A stretch of 64,000 bases of DNA from Vibrio aquaticus (GTDB taxonomy: Bacteria; Pseudomonadota; Gammaproteobacteria; Enterobacterales; Vibrionaceae): NCBI RefSeq assembly GCF_003970385.1, contig NZ_RXZH01000001.1:1-64000 (forward strand), written 5' to 3'. A program made the position numbers and the translations under genes. This document shows, piece by piece, positions 53,982 through 62,354 of this stretch (its first letter is position 1; the number at the start of each line of letters is the position of its first letter). The notes under the pieces are model-generated. The model searched no databases. It was not told the DNA's origin and saw only the letters and a program-made list of their open reading frames with translations.

Positions 53982-55013
53982 CTATTTGATAAGCCGAATG
54001 ATGTTGTTTTCGTTAGAAAAATGAACACTGACTTCATGTTTGTCAGTGATCTTTGAACGATCTCTAGCGAAATCCAAATGCTCGTTGGCTAGAAACAACA
54101 TTTGTTCGACAGAGGTGCGCTTTTTCGGGTCAAACGAACTTGCCCCAAAACGTAACGTCGCGGGCAGCTCTGAATGTTGCTCAAAGTCTTCGATAATGCG
54201 TTCACAAATCAGTTTTGCTTCGTTGTTGCACGTCTCTGGCATGATAAGGAAAAAGTTGTCATCTTCACCACGAGCCAGTAGATCTGATTTGCGAATGAGT
54301 TCTTGAGTTGAGTGAGCAAACGCACGCAAGATTTCATTGCCAGCATCGTAGCCATGAGTGGCATTAATATCGGACAAATCTTTGATATTCACTTTCAGTA
54401 ACAAAGCCGAGGATTGTGTACGCTGACAATGTGCGATGATGCGATCCATTTCATCTACAAACGTATTGTAGGTGTAAAGGTCAGTCAGGCTGTCTTTTAC
54501 GTCCATCAGTGACGCGTAGCGCTTAATGTCTTCTAATTCTTTATGATGCAAGCAGTCGATGACCAGCATCATATCTAACTGCATGCGTCGGTTAAGTAAA
54601 TCGATCGCTTTTTCACAGTGAACAATCGCGCTGAATTGATTGACAATTAGCCGCTTAAATTCAAACGCAATGATGGAGTAAAGGCTAAGCGTTACGCCAT
54701 GATTGGCAAGCTTTAGTGCATGCTTTGTCATGCTATCGATATAGTCTTGATTGAGGTTCTGATTGAATAGAATATCGAAATATTGCTCCATCGCCTGATG
54801 AACAGCAAAGTGCCCAACAACGAGGCTTAGCGTGTCGCTTTGATCAAAGTGACTCAACAAGGCAGGGTAAATGTTATCGCGTAAAAGCTTTTCTTCACTT
54901 TGACTCAGTTTCGACTTCCATTGATGGTGAGTCTCTGAACTTAGAGACAACATTTCTATTCGTTCATTGAGCTCGATTTGGCCAAATTCAAATAAGCCAT
55001 TTGATTGAATCAT
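53982..55013 (-). CDS. GGDEF-domain protein with degenerate signature and globin-like N-terminus
   Basis: 343 residues, soluble. Residues 1-165 are all-helical (SEEKLLRDNIYPALLSHFDQ, KHALKLANHGVTLSLYS) and resemble the protoglobin-type sensor of globin-coupled diguanylate cyclases, though I cannot point with certainty to the heme-ligating His. Residues 170-330 are a GGDEF domain (DSLTDLYTYNTFVDEMDR, ALLLKVNIKDLSDIN). The signature GGDEF reads EDDNF, so diguanylate cyclase activity is unlikely. It may bind c-di-GMP or act by protein contact. Stands alone. The weak globin match is the part most open to error. Confidence 0.75.
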   Translation of the reverse strand: MIQSNGLFEFGQIELNERIEMLSLSSETHHQWKSKLSQSEEKLLRDNIYPALLSHFDQSDTLSLVVGHFAVHQAMEQYFDILFNQNLNQDYIDSMTKHALKLANHGVTLSLYSIIAFEFKRLIVNQFSAIVHCEKAIDLLNRRMQLDMMLVIDCLHHKELEDIKRYASLMDVKDSLTDLYTYNTFVDEMDRIIAHCQRTQSSALLLKVNIKDLSDINATHGYDAGNEILRAFAHSTQELIRKSDLLARGEDDNFFLIMPETCNNEAKLICERIIEDFEQHSELPATLRFGASSFDPKKRTSVEQMLFLANEHLDFARDRSKITDKHEVSVHFSNENNIIRLIK

Positions 55014-55210
55014 TTCAAAATCCGTTTAAGGCGTAATATCATCAGGATAGCATCCTGTTTATAGGCTGTAAAACAGTTATCTTAGGGAGCGGAAACAACC
55101 GAACACATAAATTGCTTCGCACAAACTGCTACAGACTTCTATACTTTTCCAAGTAATTGAATTAATAATATATTGTCTGAGAGCTGAGAAAACAACTGAG
55201 GGAACGGTTT

Positions 55211-57031
55211 ATGGGAAAGTGGCGCAGAATGGCGTTAGGTGGGTTAGTCGCCACCAGTGCAACCTTTGGTGCTTATGCAGCAGTGATTGAAACCACGAGT
55301 CTGGTTGGGTTCGGAGACGCAAAGTACGCAGACGGATTTAGCCACTTCGACTACGTCAACCCTGACGCGCCTAAATACGGTAAGGTCACCTACGGTAGAG
55401 TAGGCACCTACGACAACTTCAACCGTTTTGCATCACGCGGTGTTGCCGCAGCGGCAACAGGGGAGCTCTATGACACCCTAATGTTCTCGCCAAGTGATGA
55501 GATCGACGCGTACTACCCACTTATTGCAGAACGTGTTCGTTATTCTGACGACTATATGTGGCTTGAAGTTGATATTAACCCCAAAGCCAGATTCCATGAC
55601 GGTCAACCCATCACAGCCCATGACGTTGCGTTCACTTTCGATAAGTTTATGGCAGAAGGTGTGCCTCAGTACCGCGTCTACTATCAAGATATTAAATCCG
55701 TTGTTGCCAAAGATGACCTCACCGTTCGAATTGAAATGGTGAACCCTAATCGTGAAAAGCTGTTTAGTTTTACTCAAGGTACTCGAGTTCTACCTAAACA
55801 TTTTTGGCATGATAAAAGCCTTTCAGAACCACTTTCTTCGCCTCCAGTTGGCAGCTCAGCGTACAAAATTACTGATTATAAATCTGGCCAAAGCGTCACG
55901 TACTCGTTAGTCGACGATTACTGGGCAGCCAGCCTTCCTGTCAATGTCGGTCGCTACAATTTCAAAACCGTTCAATACGATTACTACCGTGATGACACAG
56001 TCATGCTTGAAGCATTTAAGGCTGGGGAGTTCGATTTCAGGCTCGAAAACTCCGCTAAATTCTGGGCCAATTCATACACAGGCGTCAACTTCGATAAGGG
56101 TTATATATCAAAGCAAGAGATTGCCCATGAGAAACCAGAGAGCATGCAAGCGTTTGTGTTCAATACCAAGCGAGACAAATTCAGTGATCCGAAAGTTCGT
56201 GAAGCGTTAACTTATGCGATGGACTTCGAATGGATGAACAAAAATATGTTCTACGGTCAGTACACTCGTACCCGTAGCTATTTCCAAAACACCGATTACG
56301 AAGCCAAAGGAACACCGTCAGAGCAAGAACAAAAGGTGCTGGATCCATTCAAGGAACAGCTGCCGCCAAGACTCTACACCGAACAGTTCCAACCGCCAAT
56401 GACAGATGGTTCAGGTCGAATCCGAAGCCAGATGCGGACAGCATTTGCGTTACTTAAAGAAGCAGGTTGGGAACTAAATAATAAGGTAATGACCAACAAA
56501 GCCACTGGCGAGCCTCTGACGTTTGAACTACTCATTTACAGCCCGACCACCGAACGTATCGCGATTCCTGTGCAGAAAAACCTCAAGCGTATGGGGATAG
56601 ATATGAAGATACGCACCATTGATACCACGCAATACATCAAACGTCTGCGTGATAGAGACTTCGACATGGTGTCATCAGCATACAGTGCTAACGCTTATCC
56701 AAGTCCAAACTTGATGATTGTTTGGAACTCAAATTACCTAGATTCAACCTATAACACAGCGGGTGTCACTGACCCAGTTGTGGACTTCCTCACCATGGAA
56801 ATCTCCAAGAAACAGCAAGACTCTCAAGCATTATTGACGTTAGGGCGAGCGCTCGATCGTGTATTGCAATGGAATTTCTACATCATCCCTCAGTGGCATG
56901 TGAGTCAGTATCGCGTCGCTATGTGGGATAAGTTTGAGCGACCAGAGATTTTACCTAAGTATGATCTTGGTTTAGACACTTGGTGGGTATCGAAAGAAAA
57001 AGCCAGCGAACTTCCTGAGAAGCGCCGCTAA
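55211..57031 (+). CDS. yejA: Periplasmic peptide-binding protein of the YejA type
   Basis: 606 residues with a signal peptide ([16 protein letters not shown]). The mature part is a cluster C (DppA/OppA-like) binding protein: DALFGD-type opening replaced by [20 protein letters not shown], then [21 protein letters not shown] and a Tyr-rich ligand region. The [20 protein letters not shown] start is the YejA hallmark. In E. coli and Salmonella the family imports peptides, including antimicrobial ones and microcin C. It delivers substrate to YejB/YejE. First gene of the operon, 10 bases before yejB. Confidence 0.93.
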   Translation: MGKWRRMALGGLVATSATFGAYAAVIETTSLVGFGDAKYADGFSHFDYVNPDAPKYGKVTYGRVGTYDNFNRFASRGVAAAATGELYDTLMFSPSDEIDAYYPLIAERVRYSDDYMWLEVDINPKARFHDGQPITAHDVAFTFDKFMAEGVPQYRVYYQDIKSVVAKDDLTVRIEMVNPNREKLFSFTQGTRVLPKHFWHDKSLSEPLSSPPVGSSAYKITDYKSGQSVTYSLVDDYWAASLPVNVGRYNFKTVQYDYYRDDTVMLEAFKAGEFDFRLENSAKFWANSYTGVNFDKGYISKQEIAHEKPESMQAFVFNTKRDKFSDPKVREALTYAMDFEWMNKNMFYGQYTRTRSYFQNTDYEAKGTPSEQEQKVLDPFKEQLPPRLYTEQFQPPMTDGSGRIRSQMRTAFALLKEAGWELNNKVMTNKATGEPLTFELLIYSPTTERIAIPVQKNLKRMGIDMKIRTIDTTQYIKRLRDRDFDMVSSAYSANAYPSPNLMIVWNSNYLDSTYNTAGVTDPVVDFLTMEISKKQQDSQALLTLGRALDRVLQWNFYIIPQWHVSQYRVAMWDKFERPEILPKYDLGLDTWWVSKEKASELPEKRR

Positions 57032-57041
57032 AAGAGGGGTT

Positions 57042-58130
57042 ATGGCAGCTTATATATTTAGACGCCTGATGCTGGTTATCCCAACGCTGTGGGCGATCAT
57101 TACGATAAACTTTTTCATTATCCAAATTGCTCCGGGAGGGCCTGTTGAGCAGGCGATTGCCCAACTTGAAGGGCATACCTCAGGCATCATGGAGCGTTTT
57201 GCGGGTGGTGGCAGTGAAGTAGACTTAAGCAGTGGTGATGAAGCCGGTTCTGCAGGTTACAAAGGGTCACGAGGCTTAGATCCAGAAGTGGTCGAAGCGA
57301 TCAAGAAGCAGTTTGGTTTTGATAAGCCTCTTCTTGAGCGCTACTGGGACATGCTAAAGAACTACGCCACGTTCAATTTTGGCGAAAGTCTCTTTAAAGG
57401 CGGTAACGTGATTGACTTGATTGTTGAGCGTTTACCCGTCTCGATATCGTTGGGCTTGTGGAGTACGTTGATCATTTACCTGATTTCGATTCCACTAGGG
57501 ATAGTCAAAGCGATACATCATGGTAGCCGTTTTGATATTTGGTCTAGCGCGGTCGTGATTGTCGGCTATGCGATTCCGGGATTCTTGTTTGCGATTATTT
57601 TGATCATCCTGTTTGCGAGTGGTAATTACTTTAGTTGGTTCCCTTTACGTGGTCTTGTCTCAAGCAACTTCGAACAACTGGTGTGGTATGAACAAATTAT
57701 TGATTACTTCTGGCACTTGGCGTTACCAATATTTGCCATGGTGATTGGCGGCTTTGCCACACTGAGCATGCTGACCAAAAACTCTTTCCTTGATGAAATA
57801 AACAAGCAATATGTCGTTACCGCCCGAGCGAAAGGACTGGATGAACGCGATATTCTTTATAAGCACGTGTTTAGAAACGCCATGCTCATTATTATTGCCG
57901 GCTTCCCTGCTGCCTTCATCAGCATTTTCTTTACTGGCTCGATGCTGATTGAAGTGATGTTTTCGTTAGAGGGAATAGGGCTTCTTGGCTTTGAATCGAC
58001 CATTCAGCGCGATTACCCAGTCGTGTTTAGTTCGCTGTACATCATGACACTATTGGGATTGATACTCAGCATCATTTCCGATCTGACTTATACCTGGGTT
58101 GACCCAAGAATCGATTTTGAGGCGCGTTAA
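57042..58130 (+). CDS. yejB: Peptide ABC permease of the YejB type
   Basis: 362 residues with six membrane segments and the permease EAA loop ([23 protein letters not shown]). The N-terminal [20 protein letters not shown] and the YejB-specific insertion between the first two segments (residues 45-85, [18 protein letters not shown]) are clear. Pairs with YejE to form the channel. Its stop overlaps the yejE start by one base (TAATG), so translation is coupled. Confidence 0.93.
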   Translation: MAAYIFRRLMLVIPTLWAIITINFFIIQIAPGGPVEQAIAQLEGHTSGIMERFAGGGSEVDLSSGDEAGSAGYKGSRGLDPEVVEAIKKQFGFDKPLLERYWDMLKNYATFNFGESLFKGGNVIDLIVERLPVSISLGLWSTLIIYLISIPLGIVKAIHHGSRFDIWSSAVVIVGYAIPGFLFAIILIILFASGNYFSWFPLRGLVSSNFEQLVWYEQIIDYFWHLALPIFAMVIGGFATLSMLTKNSFLDEINKQYVVTARAKGLDERDILYKHVFRNAMLIIIAGFPAAFISIFFTGSMLIEVMFSLEGIGLLGFESTIQRDYPVVFSSLYIMTLLGLILSIISDLTYTWVDPRIDFEAR

Positions 58131-59167
58131 TGCAAAAGAACAAGGTACGAAACCCACTTAATGAAGCGAGGTGGCTTCGGTTTAAAGCCAATCGACGTGG
58201 ATTTTGGTCACTGTGGATTTTTTCGGTGCTTTTTGTGGTTTCATTGTTTGCTGAGATCATCGCCAACGATAAGCCGTTGTTAGTCGAGTATCAAAACGAA
58301 TGGTATTTTCCTATTGCCCAACAGTACGCTGAAACGGAATTTGGTGGCGAGTTTGAAACCGAAGCTGATTATACCGACCCATATGTTATCGAACTCATTG
58401 AAGAACAAGGTCACATCATTTGGCCATTGATCCGATTCAGCTACGATACGATTAACTTTAATATTAATGGCTCCGTTCCTTCTGCACCAGACAGTGTTAA
58501 CTGGTTAGGGACGGATGACAAAGGGCGTGATGTACTCGCGCGCGTGATTTACGGTTTTCGAATTTCCGTGTTGTTTGGTTTTGTTCTTACCATTGTGTCG
58601 AGCGTTATCGGCGTGGCGGTCGGGGCAACTCAAGGTTACTACGGAGGCTGGCTCGACTTATTAGGTCAACGATTTATCGAAGTGTGGTCAGGCATGCCAA
58701 CTCTCTTTTTACTGATCATTCTTTCCAGTTTCGTTGAACCAAACTTCTGGTGGCTACTCGGAATTATGGTGGCGTTCAGTTGGATGAGCTTAGTGGGTAT
58801 TGTCCGTGCAGAGTTTTTACGTTGCCGAAATTTTGATTACGTGAGAGCCGCCCAAGCGATGGGAGTCTCCGATAAGCGTATTATGCTGCGTCACATGCTG
58901 CCGAATGCGATGGTGGCTTCTCTGACCATGATGCCGTTTATTTTGTCGGGCTCGGTGACTACCTTGACCTCTCTCGATTTCCTAGGGTTTGGTTTGCCTG
59001 CGGGTTCTCCTTCTTTAGGTGAACTATTAGCGCAAGGTAAAGCGAACCTACAAGCGCCTTGGCTTGGCTTCTCAGCCTTTTTCGTCTTGTCCTTGATGCT
59101 GACCCTATTAGTTTTTGTCGGTGAAGCGGTTCGGGATGCGTTTGATCCACATCATCAAGGACGATAA
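58130..59167 (+). CDS. yejE: Peptide ABC permease of the YejE type
   Basis: 345 residues with six membrane segments and the EAA loop (YVRAAQAMGVSDKRIMLRHM). The first segment is followed by a long periplasmic loop (residues 45-110), including the conserved WLGTDDKGRDVLARVIYGFR that marks the OppC/DppC/YejE class. It forms the other half of the channel with YejB. Two bases separate it from yejF. Confidence 0.93.
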   Translation: MQKNKVRNPLNEARWLRFKANRRGFWSLWIFSVLFVVSLFAEIIANDKPLLVEYQNEWYFPIAQQYAETEFGGEFETEADYTDPYVIELIEEQGHIIWPLIRFSYDTINFNINGSVPSAPDSVNWLGTDDKGRDVLARVIYGFRISVLFGFVLTIVSSVIGVAVGATQGYYGGWLDLLGQRFIEVWSGMPTLFLLIILSSFVEPNFWWLLGIMVAFSWMSLVGIVRAEFLRCRNFDYVRAAQAMGVSDKRIMLRHMLPNAMVASLTMMPFILSGSVTTLTSLDFLGFGLPAGSPSLGELLAQGKANLQAPWLGFSAFFVLSLMLTLLVFVGEAVRDAFDPHHQGR

Positions 59168-59169
59168 CC

Positions 59170-60762
59170 ATGACTAAAACAGTATTAACCATTGATGGTC
59201 TTTCCGTTGGCTTCGGACGTAAAGAGAGCATCGAGGCCGTCACGCACGATGTATCCTTATCGATTAAAAAAGGTGAAACGCTTGCCCTTGTTGGTGAAAG
59301 TGGGTCAGGAAAATCGGTGACAGCGAATGCCATCTTAAAACTTCTGCCTCAAGGCTCATCTCATTATCTATCGGGGTCGATTACCTTTGATGAGATCGAC
59401 ATACTGAGCTGTTCTGAACGGCAACTGAGAGGTGTGCGAGGAGGAAGAATCGGGATGATCTTCCAAGAGCCTATGGTCTCACTCAATCCGCTTCATAAGG
59501 TGGGTAAGCAGCTTGTAGAAACATTATCGATTCACCGAGGGATGAGGCAAAAAGCCGCTGAGCGCTTGGCTGTTGAGTGGCTTCGCAAGGTGGGTATCCG
59601 TTATCCAGAGCAAAAAGTGAATGCCTATCCTCATGAATTATCGGGTGGTGAACGTCAGAGAGTGATGATTGCGATGGCGCTGATCAATGAACCCGAGCTG
59701 CTGATTGCCGATGAACCAACAACCGCATTGGATGTGTCGGTTCAGGCGCAGATTTTAGACTTATTGAAAGAGCTCCAACAAGAGTTCGGCATGGCCATGC
59801 TGTTTATCACCCACGATTTGAGTATTGTTCGCCGTATTGCAGATAGTGTGGCCGTTATGCAAAACGGAAAGCTGGTGGAGCAGGGAGAGTGCCAACAGCT
59901 GTTTCAGTCACCGAAACACCCTTATACCACTAAGCTGATTAATTCTGATCCGAGCGGTTCTCCAGTACCTGTGAATGAACAGGCTGAAGAGCTTCTAACC
60001 GTCAACAATTTACGAGTGTGGTTTCCGATCACTGGCGGATTGTTTAAACGAGTGGTATCGCATGTCAAGGCGGTTACCGACATGGCTTTTACCCTCAAAC
60101 AGGGATATTCGATAGGCTTAGTTGGTGAAAGTGGTTCCGGTAAGTCGACCACCGGAATGGCGATTTTGAAACTGCTTAAATCAGAGGGCTCAGTCAGCTA
60201 TCAAGGCGCGGAACTTCAAGGTTTAGATCGCACTGAAATGTTGCCTTATCGAAGCAAAATGCAGGTGGTGTTCCAAGATCCGTTTTCAGCGCTGAATCCG
60301 AGAATGTCGGTGGCACAAGTGATTGGAGAAGGACTGCGAGTTCATCAAGAATTGACTGACGACGAGATCGACCAACGCATTTGCGAGGTGATGCGAGAAG
60401 TTGACTTAGATCCTGAGACAAGACACCGATACCCAAACGAGTTTTCTGGCGGCCAACGCCAACGTATTGCAATAGCGAGGGCATTGATTCTAAAGCCCGA
60501 GTTTATCTTACTTGATGAGCCAACATCATCACTCGATCGCACGGTACAAGCTCAGGTATTGGATCTGCTCAAGTCATTACAAGAGAAATACAAACTGAGC
60601 TATTTGTTTATCAGCCATGATCTAAGCGTTGTTCGTTCTTTGTGCCATTACACGATAGTGATGAAGCAAGGGGAAATTGTAGAACAGGGAGATACCCACA
60701 AACTCTTTACGCAACCCAAGCAAGCTTATACCAAACAGCTTGTCGAACTGTCATTGCTTTAA
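59170..60762 (+). CDS. yejF: Double ABC ATPase of the YejF type
   Basis: 530 residues with two full nucleotide-binding modules: Walker A GESGSGKS in both, signatures LSGGERQRVMIAMALI and [16 protein letters not shown], Walker [13 protein letters not shown] and [12 protein letters not shown]. It powers import by YejABE. It is clearly paralogous to the orphan ATPase at 45.5-47.2 kb. The last gene of the yejABEF operon, closed by a strong terminator. Confidence 0.94.
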   Translation: MTKTVLTIDGLSVGFGRKESIEAVTHDVSLSIKKGETLALVGESGSGKSVTANAILKLLPQGSSHYLSGSITFDEIDILSCSERQLRGVRGGRIGMIFQEPMVSLNPLHKVGKQLVETLSIHRGMRQKAAERLAVEWLRKVGIRYPEQKVNAYPHELSGGERQRVMIAMALINEPELLIADEPTTALDVSVQAQILDLLKELQQEFGMAMLFITHDLSIVRRIADSVAVMQNGKLVEQGECQQLFQSPKHPYTTKLINSDPSGSPVPVNEQAEELLTVNNLRVWFPITGGLFKRVVSHVKAVTDMAFTLKQGYSIGLVGESGSGKSTTGMAILKLLKSEGSVSYQGAELQGLDRTEMLPYRSKMQVVFQDPFSALNPRMSVAQVIGEGLRVHQELTDDEIDQRICEVMREVDLDPETRHRYPNEFSGGQRQRIAIARALILKPEFILLDEPTSSLDRTVQAQVLDLLKSLQEKYKLSYLFISHDLSVVRSLCHYTIVMKQGEIVEQGDTHKLFTQPKQAYTKQLVELSLL

Positions 60763-60766
60763 TTAA

Positions 60767-60795
60767 AAAGCGCCAAAGATAATCTTTGGCGCTTT
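60767..60795. terminator. Bidirectional terminator after yejF
   Basis: A perfect 14-bp inverted repeat (60767-60780 with 60782-60795), centred between the convergent yejF and M16-like genes. Confidence 0.8.
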
Positions 60796-60802
60796 CCATT
60801 CT

Positions 60803-62101
60803 TTATAACGTGGCTGAACTTTGGGTTCCCCAAACGAGTTCGAATTCTTTACTAATATCAAACTCGTTCAAGTGGGCTACATGGAAGTTAAGCAAATCGA
60901 GATCGTAAGAAGGGTCGGTGTACACCGTGCCTTCGTGAATTGCTTTCACCATGCGGTCTGCTTGCGAGCGAGTATAGCTCTCTTTATTGTGCAGGCGAGT
61001 TTGTTTCTCTAGCTGGTTGCGAACCTGACTAACGACCATTTCGTACTCGGCTTGTTTGAAACCTGACGCTGCCGTGCGCTTAATTTCACTCTCGATAATC
61101 TGATTAGCCAGTTCTTGTTGTGTCTCGTTAAATCCAGTCACACGCACTTGAGAAAGTAAGTTTTGATTGAACAATACTTGATTCTCGACACTGACCAATC
61201 CTTCAATTTGCTGTTGCTCAAACGTGTTCTGAATACGGCGCTCAAGCATTTTGTTAGCCAATGTTGCTTTAAGGATTTCTTTTCTTAATAGCTTACTGTC
61301 ACTATTTCCACCTAGGTGAGTGAGTGTGGCAACAGAAACTAATGTCTGTTCTACGTGCGTTTTCTCAACGTGAAAATCAAGGCTTGGCAAGTGTTCTTGT
61401 TGTTCGTCCAAAACACGCCATAAGCCAAATTGCGACTGAACCGTTTTAGCCGTTTGGCGAGGAGTAATACCGCCAGCGATCACTATGCTTACATTGTGTG
61501 GAGCAAAATGACGAGTTTTAAACTGCTGCGCATCATTTTGTGCGTTTTGATCCACTGACTCCACATCAAAAGAAGCAATAGATCGGCCATAAGAAACACT
61601 TTCTAAATGCTGCTGAGTCATAATTTGATCGATATCGACCAATGACGTTTCTGCGGCTTGGGCAAACTTAGGCTCTTCAGTGTTACCTATAGGTTTCTCT
61701 AGGCCCTGCATTAGGCTGTGAAGAGCTTGTTCGACGTCGTTGGCACTCGCTTCATTGAGATCAAGGCTAAATACGGTTTGTTGGTAGTCGGTCGAGACTT
61801 TCCATTCTGTTCCAAGAATTGTATCTAGAACCGCAATACGTGCTGAGGGAGTTAGCTCTGTTTCTTGTGCTACGCCCGCAGCCACACGTACTCGAATCGA
61901 TACTTCTTTAGAGCTGCGCGAGGTGGGCAAAATTACATATCTCAAGCCGTTATCAAGCGCATTAACAGTAGTTACTTTTGGCAGTTTGATGTCGGTACTT
62001 GGAAACCAAAGAGGGTTTACTTCCGCAGCCATGAGCTGAGGTGAAGCGAACACAGAACAGGTTATTAAGGTATGGATTAGATGACGAAATGGAACAGGCA
62101 C
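60803..62101 (-). CDS. Secreted M16-like protein without the zinc motif
   Basis: 432 residues with a signal peptide ending ASPQLMAAEV. The fold is M16: NALDNGLRYVILPTSRSSK, VSIRVRVAAGVAQETE and FAPHNVSIVIAGGITPRQT. Where active members have HxxEH the sequence reads SARIAVLDTIL, so the zinc ligands are gone and the protein cannot be a peptidase of the usual kind. It may be a partner or scaffold for an active M16 subunit, as in mixed M16 dimers; the 919-residue enzyme in this window is one candidate. A GTG start at 62101 has GGAG seven bases upstream. Confidence 0.82.
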   Translation of the reverse strand: MPVPFRHLIHTLITCSVFASPQLMAAEVNPLWFPSTDIKLPKVTTVNALDNGLRYVILPTSRSSKEVSIRVRVAAGVAQETELTPSARIAVLDTILGTEWKVSTDYQQTVFSLDLNEASANDVEQALHSLMQGLEKPIGNTEEPKFAQAAETSLVDIDQIMTQQHLESVSYGRSIASFDVESVDQNAQNDAQQFKTRHFAPHNVSIVIAGGITPRQTAKTVQSQFGLWRVLDEQQEHLPSLDFHVEKTHVEQTLVSVATLTHLGGNSDSKLLRKEILKATLANKMLERRIQNTFEQQQIEGLVSVENQVLFNQNLLSQVRVTGFNETQQELANQIIESEIKRTAASGFKQAEYEMVVSQVRNQLEKQTRLHNKESYTRSQADRMVKAIHEGTVYTDPSYDLDLLNFHVAHLNEFDISKEFELVWGTQSSATL

Positions 62102-62354
62102 TTGAATCTCCGGAGCAATGGTAACTGTACTATTGTCCTTGTCTCATCAGGCAAACTACCGAATGATGTATCGCTCCGTGATACGCTTTGTCGCTCAAAA
62201 TAACCAATACCCTTAGGTCAATATGAACGAAAAGATGACACCTTTATAAATTTGATGGGATTTTCTATAAAATGAGACGGAGAGTCAAATCTAATTATTC
62301 TTGGGGTGAATATATCTCAAATGTGAGACTTGGGTTTGAGGGAGAGGTGAGGTG

